Source of the DNA: Rikenellaceae bacterium
GTDB taxonomy: Bacteria > Bacteroidota > Bacteroidia > Bacteroidales > Rikenellaceae
Direction of reading: 5' to 3'
Length of the DNA: 64,000 nucleotides
Assembly (NCBI GenBank): GCA_015059965.1
Contig: SUZM01000002.1
Span: forward strand, 164,384-228,383
Shown here one piece after another: positions 1 to 9,790 of this stretch (position 1 is the first letter of the stretch; the number at the start of each line of letters is the position of its first letter). The translations under genes were made by a program, and so were the position numbers. The notes under the pieces are model-generated. The model made no database searches. It worked only from the letters and a program-made list of their open reading frames with translations, and was not told the origin of the DNA.

Positions 1-87
1 GGCGACGATCCCGCCCACGAAGGCAACCAGGAGCAGAAACCTGACGATCGAGCGGTTTTCGAGGGCGAGGCGTGGCAGACTTTTCAT
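1..87 (-). CDS. RND efflux permease, N-terminal fragment (cut by window start)
   Basis: An ATG at 87 on the minus strand opens a frame that runs off the window. Its 29 visible residues begin MKSLPRLALENRSIVRFLLL and continue into a hydrophobic segment ending GGIVA. This matches the cytoplasmic start and first membrane helix of AcrB/CzcA-type RND pumps, which export drugs or metals from the inner membrane using the proton gradient. The start codon overlaps the stop of the upstream adaptor gene in an ATGA arrangement (84-87), which implies translational coupling. Identity rests on this short stretch and on the neighbouring adaptor; the substrate cannot be told. Confidence 0.75.
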   Translation of the reverse strand, partial: MKSLPRLALENRSIVRFLLLVAFVGGIVA

Positions 88-1181
88 TCTTCAGCGTGAT
101 TTTCGTTCTTCAGAATCCGGACACGCTCCCCGGCCTGCAGGCGATAGACCCCGGCCGTGACCACCCTCTCGCCGGCCTTCACACCGCCCAGGATCGCTAT
201 GCGGCCGTTGCCGAAGGGGTTACCGAGCTTCACCTCGTGCAGCTCCACCCGATTCTCCTCTCCGACGACCCAGACCCAGGTGCCCCCGCTTGCCGGAGCG
301 TAGATGGCACTCAGCGGAAGCGAAACCGAGGTTGAGTCGGGATCGTTGATCTGCATGGAGATCGTGCACGACATCCCGGGAGCAATGGGGTAGCGCATTG
401 TGTCGGGGTTGATCAGGGTGAGGGAGGTGGGGAATCCCGAACCATCGGTCGAGGTACGGGCATGGTTCTTCAGGCGGGCGTTGAATCTGATGCCCGGGTA
501 GTTGTCGAAGCGTACCGTGAAGCGGGTTGTGGGACGATCGAGCAGCGGCAGCGTATTCTCCGGAGAGGTGAACGATACGGTGCGCGTGAGCGGATTGACG
601 AGTCGTGCGATCGGCTCACCCGAGCTCACCCGTTGGTAGGTATCGACATAGGTCGCCTCGATCACCCCCTTAAAGGGGGCTCGGATCTTCGTGTCGTTGA
701 GCAGGGCCCGCGAGTTTTCGTATTTCGTGTGTGCTTGTGCGCGGCGTGTCACAGCGTTTTCGTACTCCTGCATCGAGATCGCCTCATGGGCCAGCAGGCG
801 TTTCATGCGCCCGAGTTGCGACTCGGCCTCTTCATAGGCCGTGCGGTTGGCCTCCACCTCGAGCTCCACCTCCCGCGGATCAAGCTCCGCGATCAGCGCA
901 CCCCGAGCTACGGTCTGCCCCTTCGATACGGGGACATCGAGTACCTGCCCTCCGATCTTGAAGGCCAGATTGACCGCATCATCGGGCGTGGAGAGACCCA
1001 CGAACTCCTTGTCGATGGTTCCGAGCTCCTGCACGCGCTCCACCTTGACGCTCTTCGTCGTTTCGGACTCCTCGTTTCTCGGGCCCCTTGTGCGGCATCC
1101 GACGACTGCGAGCAGCGCCAGGAGCATGAGCCGAGCGCAGCCTCTTCGCAGCGCCCATCCGGAATGATTGCTTTGGAACAT
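84..1181 (-). CDS. RND efflux periplasmic adaptor lipoprotein (HlyD/MFP family)
   Basis: This is a membrane-fusion protein that would link the inner-membrane RND pump to an outer-membrane channel. From the ATG at 1181 it has 365 residues. A hydrophobic signal ends in a lipobox (LLAVVGC, Cys about 29), so it is probably a lipoprotein. After it come the first lipoyl half (GGQVLDVPVSKGQTVARG), an alpha-hairpin rich in E, R and A, the second lipoyl half (KIRAPFKGVIEATYV), then beta-barrel and membrane-proximal domains. The frame stays open to 1220, but the 1181 start avoids a non-signal-like extension. It overlaps the pump gene by 4 bp. A strong inverted repeat lies just upstream of the start (1189-1222). 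No outer-membrane factor or regulator is visible, so the substrate is unknown. Confidence 0.85.
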   Translation of the reverse strand: MFQSNHSGWALRRGCARLMLLALLAVVGCRTRGPRNEESETTKSVKVERVQELGTIDKEFVGLSTPDDAVNLAFKIGGQVLDVPVSKGQTVARGALIAELDPREVELEVEANRTAYEEAESQLGRMKRLLAHEAISMQEYENAVTRRAQAHTKYENSRALLNDTKIRAPFKGVIEATYVDTYQRVSSGEPIARLVNPLTRTVSFTSPENTLPLLDRPTTRFTVRFDNYPGIRFNARLKNHARTSTDGSGFPTSLTLINPDTMRYPIAPGMSCTISMQINDPDSTSVSLPLSAIYAPASGGTWVWVVGEENRVELHEVKLGNPFGNGRIAILGGVKAGERVVTAGVYRLQAGERVRILKNENHAEE

Positions 1182-1188
1182 AAAACAG

Positions 1189-1222
1189 AAATGTTGGCTT
1201 TCGCAGGGGAAAACCAACATTT
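1189..1222 (-). promoter_or_regulatory. Inverted repeat just upstream of the RND adaptor gene
   Basis: AAATGTTGG at 1189-1197 is perfectly complementary to CCAACATTT at 1214-1222, with a further TTT/AAA pairing inside. The element lies 8 nt before the adaptor start codon. It could be an operator for a repressor of the efflux operon or a hairpin in the mRNA leader that affects translation. It lacks the T-run of a terminator. The function is inferred from position only. Confidence 0.45.
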
Positions 1223-1266
1223 ATACCAAATCGGTTCGGGCTCTTTCGAAGCGGCTCTTTTTGTGC

Positions 1267-2391
1267 CTAATTGAGCTCAATATCGCGACAGTTGCGCTTG
1301 TCGATGATCACACCGTCCTCGAGGGTTACCACTCCGTTGTTGGCTCTGAGCAACGTGCGGATCGTGTGGACGTCGATGTTGCAGCAACGCACCGGGCGAC
1401 TCTCGTGAAAGCTCCATACGCCCTCTTCGTTCAGGGCATCGGGCGTAAGGCAGATCACCGTGGCTCCTTCGCGATCGGCACGGTCGATGAGCATCCTCAG
1501 GCGATGGGCACAGCCGTTGCGCAACCGTTTGAAGTTGTTGATGCAGAGCATGTAAAGCTTTCCTTCGGTTTGCAGAACCTCCTCGGTGATATCTCCCGCC
1601 TGGTCGCGCAGGGCAAACTCGGCGATCGAGGCCCGGATGGGCGGGGTGTCGAAGTCGGTGCGGGTCTCGACCCACTCCCAACGGCTCTCGTCCTGCCACT
1701 CGGTATCGGTGAGCGAGAATTCGCGCAGCTTGCCGCTCTTGCGGTTGCGGTAGACAAGGATCGTCTCGCTCTGCTCGCTCTCCTCCTCGAGGCTCTCGGC
1801 ATCGGGGTGGAGGCGTTCGGTGCGCAGATCCACCCCGATCTTGTAGGGGAGGAAGTCGATGAATGGAAGGTGGCGGCTGCAGTAGATCCCCAGACCCATC
1901 GAACCACTGAAGAAGATCAGGGTGAGGAGCACCTCGGCCGGCTTGAAGGCGAAGATCTTGTCGGGGCGGTAGCGATACCACACCACAAAGGCCATGGGCA
2001 GCAGCAGCAGATTCTTCAGAAAGGTCTCCCAGGGGGAGAGTTTGAGGGCATCGCCGAAGCAGCCGCAGTCCTCGACCGGCAACACCGTGGCGCTCAGCAG
2101 CGACAGAAGCGTGAAGAACGACATCGAGGCCAGGGCGAAGATCGAGACCAGGCGGATGCGGACCTTGCACAGAAGCATGCAGCCCATCATCAGCTCGGCG
2201 CCGCAGAGCCAGATGGAGAAGGCCATTGCCAGGCGACTCAGCTCCTCGAACCCGTAGATAGCCAGGTACTCATCGACCTTCAGGGCCGTACCCCAGGGAT
2301 CGATCACCTTGCTTAGTCCCGAGAAGACAAATGTGATCCCCATTACGATACGACAGACGGTGGCTGTCCACTTCAGCAGACGCGGTTGCAT
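1267..2391 (-). CDS. DoxX/MauE-like membrane protein (BT_3928 family)
   Basis: A protein of 374 residues. The N-terminal 160 or so residues hold about four membrane helices with a DoxX-like start (ITFVFSGLSKVIDPWG) and a conserved DCGCFGD motif after the third helix, as in MauE/DoxX-type proteins. The C-terminal half lies outside the membrane and contains a thioredoxin-like strand/loop (YMLCINNFKRLRNGC). This matches a conserved Bacteroidetes family often named BT_3928. Its biochemical role is not established; MauE relatives assist disulfide formation or redox-protein maturation. It begins 3 bp after tmk, so the two are probably co-transcribed. It ends about 45 bp before the region upstream of the RND adaptor. 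Confidence 0.75.
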   Translation of the reverse strand: MQPRLLKWTATVCRIVMGITFVFSGLSKVIDPWGTALKVDEYLAIYGFEELSRLAMAFSIWLCGAELMMGCMLLCKVRIRLVSIFALASMSFFTLLSLLSATVLPVEDCGCFGDALKLSPWETFLKNLLLLPMAFVVWYRYRPDKIFAFKPAEVLLTLIFFSGSMGLGIYCSRHLPFIDFLPYKIGVDLRTERLHPDAESLEEESEQSETILVYRNRKSGKLREFSLTDTEWQDESRWEWVETRTDFDTPPIRASIAEFALRDQAGDITEEVLQTEGKLYMLCINNFKRLRNGCAHRLRMLIDRADREGATVICLTPDALNEEGVWSFHESRPVRCCNIDVHTIRTLLRANNGVVTLEDGVIIDKRNCRDIELN

Positions 2392-2394
2392 GGC

Positions 2395-3081
2395 TTATTG
2401 GTGCTTGATTAGGGGGGTTACGATCTTTTCGATGCGCGAGAAGATCTCCTCGGGCGAGGCCATCGACCCCGAGCCGTCGTCGCAGCTCACCACGCGCAGG
2501 GCCTCGTCGTGGTCGGCAGCCGTGAGGTAGACCTCGCGTACGCACTGCTGCAGGTCAAGCGATCCTTCGTGAATATCTCTGCCCCCTTGCAGGTAGTTGC
2601 GGTCATCCCCTTCGCGCTGCTCGCTCAGTTTGCGCTCGGTGAAGGCAAAGGGAACATCCAAAAAGAGCGAGAGGTCCGGGCGCGGAATGGCGTAGTGGTG
2701 GTATTCCAGCTCCAGGATCCACTCCGCGAGGCGATCGCGCTCCTCGCGGGTGTGCAGTTTGGCGCACTGGTAGCCGATGTTCGAGTAGACGTAGCGATCC
2801 AGAACAACGGCCTTGCCTTCGGCAAGCCATCCGCGAATCAGCTTCGCGGCATCGTTGCGGTCGCCGGCATAGAGCAACGCCACCAGGTAGGGGTTGACCT
2901 GCTCCACCGATCCGAATTCGCCTCGCAGGAAGCGGGCGATGAGCTCCCCATAGACCGGGGCATCAAAGCGCGGGAAGTGGAGGTATTCGCTCTTCATCCC
3001 CTGTTTCTCGAGGTATTGGCGCAGGAGTTGTATCTGGGTCGATTTTCCGGCTCCGTCGAGCCCTTCCAGGACAATAAGCAT
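2395..3081 (-). CDS. tmk: Thymidylate kinase
   Basis: Phosphorylates dTMP to dTDP in the cytoplasm for DNA synthesis. The 228 residues carry an N-terminal P-loop (GLDGAGKST, residues 7-15) and the DRY motif (VLDRYVYSN) typical of TMP kinases. There is a lid-like segment before the C-terminal helix. The length is near the family norm of about 210 residues. It follows sufS by 21 bp and precedes the DoxX-like gene by 3 bp, so it probably belongs to the tail of the suf transcript. That pairing is likely positional rather than functional. Confidence 0.93.
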   Translation of the reverse strand: MLIVLEGLDGAGKSTQIQLLRQYLEKQGMKSEYLHFPRFDAPVYGELIARFLRGEFGSVEQVNPYLVALLYAGDRNDAAKLIRGWLAEGKAVVLDRYVYSNIGYQCAKLHTREERDRLAEWILELEYHHYAIPRPDLSLFLDVPFAFTERKLSEQREGDDRNYLQGGRDIHEGSLDLQQCVREVYLTAADHDEALRVVSCDDGSGSMASPEEIFSRIEKIVTPLIKHQ

Positions 3082-3102
3082 AACAGGTCTCTTCTTTTGG
3101 GT

Positions 3103-4320
3103 TTATCGTAACATGCGGACGGCGCGCTTCAAGGCTGCCTCCAGCTGATCAATCTCTTCGTGGGTGTTATACAGGCCGATCGAGGCGCGGCACATCCCCT
3201 TCACTCCGAAATGTTTCATCACCGGCTCGGCGCAGTGCTGTCCGGTACGAATGGCCACGCCCAGCTTGTCGAGGATCATCCCCACATCGTAGGGGTGCGT
3301 CCCCTCGATCGTAAAGGAGAGGATGGCACACTTCGAGGGGTCGTTGCCGTAGATTCGCAACCCCTCGATTGCGTTCAGGCGCTCGGTGGCGTAGTGCAAC
3401 AGGTCGCTTTCGTGCGCCTCCACGGCTTTCAGGTCCAGTCGGCTCAAGTAGCGGATTGCCTCGGCGAGCCCTACGGCCCCGATGAAGTTGGCTGTGCCGG
3501 CTTCGAACTTTAGGGGCAGCTCGGCGTAGGTCGTCCGCTCGAAGGAGACACGATCCACCATGTCGCCGCCACAAAGGAATGGAGGCATCTTTTCGAGGAG
3601 TTCGCGCTTACCGTAGAGGATACCAATGCCCGTCGGGCCGTAGAGTTTGTGGCCCGAGAAGGCGTAGAAGTCGCAGTCGAGCTCCTCGACATTCACGCCG
3701 CCATGTACCACCCCCTGGCATCCGTCGATCACCACCACAGCCCCCGCGGCGTGGGCCTTCTCGATCATCGGTTTCAGTTCGGGGCGAGTGCCTAAGGTGT
3801 TTGAGGCCTGCGTGATGGCTACCACGCGGGTACGTTCGTCGAGTAACTCGGGGAGCTGTTCGCTCATCAGTCGCCCCGTATCGTCGAACCTCAGGACACG
3901 CAATTCAGCCCCCTTGCGCTCACACATCAGTTGCCAGGGGACGATGTTCGAGTGGTGCTCCATCTCGCTGACAATGAGGTTGTCGCCCGCTTTAAGGAAG
4001 GCTTCGCAGTAGCTGTAGGCCACGGTATTGAGCGAGGCGGTGGCCCCGGCCGTGAAGATCACCTCCGAGCGATCCTTGGCTCCGATGAAGCGGCGCACCT
4101 CTTCGCGTGCGGCCTCATACTGCTCGGTCATCTGCTCGGCCAGGTAGTGGGCTCCGCGGTGGATATTGCCGTTCAGCGTGCGGTAGAGTTCCCCCGTCTT
4201 TTCAATAACACACGCGGGCTTTTGGGCCGTGGCTCCGCTGTCGAGGTAGATCAGCGGGCGGCCATAGACCCGGCTCTCGAGGATCGGGAAGTCGTTGCGT
4301 ATTTTCTGGATATCGAACAT
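3103..4320 (-). CDS. sufS: Cysteine desulfurase SufS
   Basis: A PLP enzyme that removes sulfur from L-cysteine and feeds it to SufBCD for Fe-S cluster assembly. The 405 residues include the PLP-lysine segment (FSGHKLYGPTGIG), the substrate-binding TTY-like stretch, and the catalytic-cysteine loop RTGQHCAEP near the C-terminus, as in group II desulfurases of the CsdA/SufS type. The start ATG at 4320 lies 3 bp after the sufD stop, and the gene order is sufB-sufC-sufD-sufS. No sufE or sufU gene is visible in this operon. Confidence 0.95.
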   Translation of the reverse strand: MFDIQKIRNDFPILESRVYGRPLIYLDSGATAQKPACVIEKTGELYRTLNGNIHRGAHYLAEQMTEQYEAAREEVRRFIGAKDRSEVIFTAGATASLNTVAYSYCEAFLKAGDNLIVSEMEHHSNIVPWQLMCERKGAELRVLRFDDTGRLMSEQLPELLDERTRVVAITQASNTLGTRPELKPMIEKAHAAGAVVVIDGCQGVVHGGVNVEELDCDFYAFSGHKLYGPTGIGILYGKRELLEKMPPFLCGGDMVDRVSFERTTYAELPLKFEAGTANFIGAVGLAEAIRYLSRLDLKAVEAHESDLLHYATERLNAIEGLRIYGNDPSKCAILSFTIEGTHPYDVGMILDKLGVAIRTGQHCAEPVMKHFGVKGMCRASIGLYNTHEEIDQLEAALKRAVRMLR

Positions 4321-4323
4321 GGC

Positions 4324-5112
4324 TTACATGGCTTGCAATTTCTCGGAGACGAGTTCGCAGAGCAGCGCCCCGAGTGCTTCGTGGGAGTGGTGGCAGACCA
4401 CATCGCCCGCAAAGCCCTCGATCTGCAGTCGGCGGGCCAGCTGTTCGCTCAGGCCGCGCTGGCGCATGTAGAGGATGGCATCGCCATCGAGCTGACCCAC
4501 CGTGGCGCCGTGCGAACACTTCACATCGTCGGCATAGATCTCCAGCTGGGGCTCGGTGCGGATGCGCGAGCCGGGCGTAAGCTCGATGTTGCGGCTTGTC
4601 TGACGGGCATCGGTGCGCTGGGCATCGCGGGCCACATAGACCAGACCCCGGAAGCGCCCGAAGGCCTCCTCGCCGCTGGCAACTCCCTTTATCGTTGATT
4701 CGCTTGTGCAGTCCGAGTGGTTATGTTCGGTGCGCAGCACCACTTCGCAGTGCTCCTTTTCGGCCGCCAGGAAGAGCCCTCGCAGGCGGCTCTCGGCATG
4801 CGGGCCATTGAGTGAGAGGCAGATGTCGGCATTCGAGGAGCCGAGTTGCAGCAGTGTCAGGTCGCTTGCCGAACCCTCCTCCTGGAGGATCTTCAGCGTG
4901 CGAAAACTCTCGGCCGTGAAGATCTCGGTAAGCTCCAGACGGGCACCTCGCTCCAGGCGGATCGTGCTCTCACTGCTGTCGTTACCGTTGTGCAGGATCA
5001 CCAGCCGGCGCACCGTGTCGGGGGCAAGGGTCAGCTCTGCGATGGCCGAGGCCTCCACGAACTCCACCCCCGCCATGCGGGCGAGCTGTTCTTGAATCGT
5101 TTGCTGCTCCAT
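4324..5112 (-). CDS. sufD: Fe-S assembly protein SufD
   Basis: Partner of SufB in the SufBC2D scaffold. It has 262 residues, shorter than the approximately 420-residue E. coli protein, mainly because the N-terminal region is reduced; this is common in Bacteroidetes. The C-terminal beta-helix core is recognisable, with NHSDCTSES and KCSHGATVGQLDGDAILY, the latter carrying the Cys-Ser-His conserved in SufB/SufD. The start codon overlaps the sufC stop, which suggests translational coupling. The only other reading is a truncated SufB paralogue, but operon position favours SufD. Confidence 0.9.
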   Translation of the reverse strand: MEQQTIQEQLARMAGVEFVEASAIAELTLAPDTVRRLVILHNGNDSSESTIRLERGARLELTEIFTAESFRTLKILQEEGSASDLTLLQLGSSNADICLSLNGPHAESRLRGLFLAAEKEHCEVVLRTEHNHSDCTSESTIKGVASGEEAFGRFRGLVYVARDAQRTDARQTSRNIELTPGSRIRTEPQLEIYADDVKCSHGATVGQLDGDAILYMRQRGLSEQLARRLQIEGFAGDVVCHHSHEALGALLCELVSEKLQAM

Positions 5113-5867
5113 TACTCCTCCTTGTAGTCGTTAATGAGCCAGTCGTAGCCCTCCTTTTCGAGCTTCAGGGCCAGCGACTTATCGCCCGAGTAGATGATGC
5201 GGCCCTTATAGAGCACATGCACAAAGTCGGGGACGATGTAGTCCAGCAGGCGCTGGTAGTGGGTGATGACCACCGTGGCATTCTCCGGTGTGTGGAGCTT
5301 CGTCACGCCCGTGGCGACGATGCGCAGGGCGTCGATGTCCAGACCCGAGTCGGTCTCATCCAGGATGGCGAGCTTCGGCTCCAACATCGCCATCTGGAAG
5401 ATCTCGTTCTTCTTCTTCTCACCGCCCGAGAACCCCTCGTTTACCGAGCGGGCCGTGAGCTTCGAGTCCAGCTCCACGATGGCGCTCTTCTCGCGCATCA
5501 GCTTCAGGAACTGGGCAGCCGTCAGCGGCTCCTGACCACGGAACTTGCGCTGCTCGTTTACGGCCTGCTTCATGAAGTTGGCCATCGTTACACCGGGGAT
5601 CTCCACCGGATACTGGAAGCCGAGGAACAGGCCCATTGCCGCACGCTCCTCGATCGAAAGCTCCAGCAGGTTCTTGCCCTCGAAGCAGACCTCACCGGCC
5701 GTGACCGTGAACTTCTCGTTGCCGGCCAGCACCGAGGCTAAGGTCGATTTTCCCGAACCGTTGGGGCCCATAATGGCATGCACCTCACCGGCCTTCACCT
5801 CCAGGTTGATTCCCTTGAGGATCTCCTTCTCGCCGACCGAGGCATGCAGATTCTTAACACTTAACAT
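5112..5867 (-). CDS. sufC: Fe-S assembly ATPase SufC
   Basis: Cytoplasmic ABC-type ATPase that drives conformational change in SufBCD during cluster assembly. The 251 residues hold Walker A (GPNGSGKST, about residues 35-43), a SufC-type signature (FSGGEKKKNEI), and Walker B (AILDETDSGLDIDAL) with the SufC-specific DSGLD. It has no membrane segments and should not be read as a transporter. It overlaps sufD by one base and lies about 107 bp after sufB. Confidence 0.96.
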   Translation of the reverse strand: MLSVKNLHASVGEKEILKGINLEVKAGEVHAIMGPNGSGKSTLASVLAGNEKFTVTAGEVCFEGKNLLELSIEERAAMGLFLGFQYPVEIPGVTMANFMKQAVNEQRKFRGQEPLTAAQFLKLMREKSAIVELDSKLTARSVNEGFSGGEKKKNEIFQMAMLEPKLAILDETDSGLDIDALRIVATGVTKLHTPENATVVITHYQRLLDYIVPDFVHVLYKGRIIYSGDKSLALKLEKEGYDWLINDYKEE

Positions 5868-5974
5868 ATTTCTAGTCTTTTGTTTTCGCTTTTCTTACCG
5901 TTTATGCGGTTTTTTAGTTTTTGGCTGTTTCGATTCTCCCCGCTCCCTCAATTCCTAAATTAGAAAATCGTGAA

Positions 5975-7420
<1,446 letters not shown>

Positions 7421-7441
7421 AGGGTGTCGTGTTTAATCTGA

Positions 7442-7472
7442 CAAAGATACAAAAACTATTGCAAAATACAAA
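7442..7472 (-). promoter_or_regulatory. Bacteroidetes promoter of the suf operon
   Basis: On the minus strand TTTG (7469-7472) is followed after 19 bp by TATCTTTG (7442-7449). This matches the Bacteroidetes primary sigma consensus TTTG-N19/21-TAnnTTTG. It lies about 22 bp upstream of the sufB ATG, which leaves a short leader. Confidence 0.8.
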
Positions 7473-7553
7473 CCGAATATCGCCAAATTCCCTTCGGATT
7501 CAAAACATGCCTAAAATAATTTCGCAAACAAATTTAACCGCTTCTAAACAAAA

Positions 7554-7584
7554 AAGAGAGTCTCCCATTGCGGAAAACTCTCTT
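7554..7584 (-). terminator. Rho-independent terminator after the fimbrillin gene
   Basis: Read on the minus strand, AAGAGAGT pairs with ACTCTCTT around a 15-nt loop and is followed by a T-run. It lies 24 bp beyond the fimbrillin stop and separates that gene from the suf promoter. Confidence 0.75.
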
Positions 7585-7607
7585 CAAGTCGAATATTCTC
7601 TCTTGGG

Positions 7608-9422
7608 CTACTTCTTGTAGCGTACTTTCAGCCACTCCACTTCGGTGCGGGGACCCGAGGCCCCATACTCGTGGTGGAAGATGATTCGGTTGTTGCTCTG
7701 GCTGAATACAAATACCTTGCTCGAGGGCGAATCCAATGATTGCGAATCGTCATTGGTCAGCTCGATGCTTGCAATCTCCTCTACCTTGCTCGAACCGTTG
7801 CCGATGTGTACCGATACGGTTGCATCGATGACACCGGAGTGGTCTACCGACGAGGTGATGTAGAAGGGAATCTCTACACCCGAGGGGATATGGAATTTGG
7901 GCGAAGCGATCTTCGGATCGCGGAAACGACCCTCCAGCCATACGCCACCCGTGCCGTCCCAATCAATCTGCACCTGTCCCGAATCGAGGACATCACCATT
8001 CGATACATCACTCCAGGGGTAGAATTGAGATTTACCTTCGTTGATCGAGTCGTAAAAACCGTAGCACCCCGAGTCGTGTTTGGTGCGGTAGGGGATTCCC
8101 GTGACGTAGATGGTCTTCTCGGGGCTCTCAAAGCGACCGCTGTAGCGGGTCTCGATGTAAGCTTTGGCTTTATACTCACCCCAGCGGATGCCGTCGTAGA
8201 TCGAGAGCAAAAAGAAGGAGTCGTGTCCGATGATTCCGTTGGCATAGGGAAGCGGATAGTCCTTGCCGTTGATGTGTACACCGGCCTCGGTAATCATCGA
8301 GGTCTGAATGCCCGAGTAGGTGGAGTGGGCATCGGACTTGGTCTCGTCGAGCCAACGTTCGCCGAGGATGATTTCGGAGTTGGTCATCTCGTTGGCACGG
8401 TCGGCATTGGCATCATTCAGGAAGTAGTCGTAGCTGCTTCGTGCGCCGCAGGTCAGGGTCGGAGTCTCCCACTTGACCTCAGCCTTATAGGTCGTAGCGC
8501 GACGGAATACCTGTCCCTTGTAACTGTGTCCCAGAGTTCCCTTGTCGCTCTCGAAGATCAGGATGAAGTCGTTCAACTTTGTATCGGGAGGCAGGGCAAT
8601 AAAGAACCCTTTGGGGTCGGGATTGGTGATAAGAATCTCCTCCGAGGTGGTGAAGTTTGACTGACACACTTGGCTGATGATGTCGTAAGTAAAGCCCGTG
8701 TTGAAGGGGGTGCCGTCTTTCTGACGCAGGCGCACGGTGCGCAGCGTCGTGGGGGCCTCCTCTCCCGTGAGCTTGACATGTAGTAGCGAGTTGGCCGAGG
8801 TGAAGTAGAAGTTCACATCGCCCTTGGGGGCCGATACGGCGCAGGCCGTCAGCAGGGCGGCGTTCTCATCCGTGCCATCCTGTGTCTTGTAGTCCTTGGT
8901 AAAGGTGTAGGACTTGAAGTCGGCCGAAGCGGGGTAGAGGGCAAAGTAGTTGTCCACATCGGCTGCGTAGTCGAAGTTTCCCTTGAACTTTACATCGCTG
9001 TTGCCACTTCCCTGGGCCACCATCACGGCCGGCGAGGTCTTGCCGATGCCACCCGTGGAGAAGATGCTTATCATGTCGCCCTCCTCCCACTCAAAGTGGG
9101 TGTAGTCACTGCCGGTAATCGTAACGCGGGTCTCATCGCCCGTCTGGGCGGGATCGTCGATATCCTCGGCCTCCTCTTCGGGGGTGGGCTGAATGGGGGC
9201 CGACTCCTCGAATGAGCCCTCATAGCCGCCCTCATCGGGCGATATAGGGTTCGCCTCTCCTGTCGAGCCTACCAGCGTAGGAACAGAGACCGAAGCCTCG
9301 AAATTACCCAATGTAATCGTACCCCAATTGGGCAAATCGGTGTTCACCGGTGGGGTGGGGTCGTCGTCTGAACATGCCACAACAAGCGACAAGGTCAGCA
9401 TGTATGCCAATAATCGTTTCAT
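7608..9422 (-). CDS. Fimbrillin-family surface lipoprotein
   Basis: A protein of 604 residues with a lipoprotein signal (lipobox LVVAC, Cys17, followed by SDDD). An acidic low-complexity stretch (about residues 60-95) precedes the first beta-sandwich, which contains FEWEEGDMISIFS, a motif typical of Mfa1/FimA-like fimbrillin domains. The C-terminal third is beta-rich and ends in a strand suited to donor-strand exchange. Such proteins are pilus shaft, anchor or tip subunits on the Bacteroidales surface. No other fimbrial gene is adjacent, and its length suggests a tip or accessory subunit rather than a shaft unit. A 47-residue ORF and a strong promoter lie just upstream. Confidence 0.75.
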   Translation of the reverse strand: MKRLLAYMLTLSLVVACSDDDPTPPVNTDLPNWGTITLGNFEASVSVPTLVGSTGEANPISPDEGGYEGSFEESAPIQPTPEEEAEDIDDPAQTGDETRVTITGSDYTHFEWEEGDMISIFSTGGIGKTSPAVMVAQGSGNSDVKFKGNFDYAADVDNYFALYPASADFKSYTFTKDYKTQDGTDENAALLTACAVSAPKGDVNFYFTSANSLLHVKLTGEEAPTTLRTVRLRQKDGTPFNTGFTYDIISQVCQSNFTTSEEILITNPDPKGFFIALPPDTKLNDFILIFESDKGTLGHSYKGQVFRRATTYKAEVKWETPTLTCGARSSYDYFLNDANADRANEMTNSEIILGERWLDETKSDAHSTYSGIQTSMITEAGVHINGKDYPLPYANGIIGHDSFFLLSIYDGIRWGEYKAKAYIETRYSGRFESPEKTIYVTGIPYRTKHDSGCYGFYDSINEGKSQFYPWSDVSNGDVLDSGQVQIDWDGTGGVWLEGRFRDPKIASPKFHIPSGVEIPFYITSSVDHSGVIDATVSVHIGNGSSKVEEIASIELTNDDSQSLDSPSSKVFVFSQSNNRIIFHHEYGASGPRTEVEWLKVRYKK

Positions 9423-9447
9423 CTTTTCTGCTTATTATTATTTTGTA

Positions 9448-9591
9448 CTAATTGTTGTCGTCCTCGAGGTTGCCTCCGCCTTCGGTATCACCGATACCTG
9501 TGTCTGCGCCACTGCTAGCACTAAAACCCTGCTCTACGTTCATCTCTACGATCTCCACCTCGGGGGTGGTGTACTGTTGTGTTGTTTTCAT
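9448..9591 (-). CDS. Small 47-residue protein upstream of the fimbrillin gene
   Basis: The minus-strand ATG at 9591 opens a 47-codon frame ending TAG at 9448. The product begins MKTTQQYTTPEVEIVEMNVE and has a Gly/Ser/Asp-rich tail ending in DDNN. The form is a short basic start, a PEVEIVE-like acidic stretch, then a flexible tail. It resembles small Bacteroidales ORFs often found next to surface-protein genes, whose function I do not know. It is the first frame after a near-perfect promoter (9654-9685) and lies 25 bp before the fimbrillin start, so both are probably on one transcript. It could be a leader-type or exported peptide. Confidence 0.6.
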   Translation of the reverse strand: MKTTQQYTTPEVEIVEMNVEQGFSASSGADTGIGDTEGGGNLEDDNN

Positions 9592-9653
9592 CTCTCTTTT
9601 GTTTTTAATTTGTTAACCTACCTTTTATCTCGTTTAACCTTGATAATTTTTAA

Positions 9654-9685
9654 CAAAATTAGATAAAAAATCCCAGACGATCAAA
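9654..9685 (-). promoter_or_regulatory. Promoter of the small ORF and fimbrillin gene
   Basis: Minus-strand TTTG (9682-9685), 20 bp spacing, then TAATTTTG (9654-9661). This is a full match to the Bacteroidetes consensus, about 62 bp before the small ORF start. Confidence 0.8.
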
Positions 9686-9737
9686 TTTTCAATGTTAAGA
9701 AATTGTTAAGTTTTTTGATCGGTAGCGCGGTGATATA

Positions 9738-9763
9738 AAAAAGAAGAGATTTTTCTCTTCTTT
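9738..9763 (-). terminator. Terminator after the GNAT gene
   Basis: AAAGAAGAGA (9740-9749) pairs perfectly with TCTCTTCTTT (9754-9763) around a 4-nt loop. On the minus strand it is followed by a T-rich run. It lies about 30 bp beyond the acetyltransferase stop. Confidence 0.75.
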
Positions 9764-9790
9764 CGTGGTGCCTTCAATCTCTGAGAGGCC

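Noticed and set aside
5112..5867. ABC transporter ATPase for import or export
   Set aside because: The SufC-specific DSGLD and KKKNE motifs and its place between sufB and sufD make it SufC.
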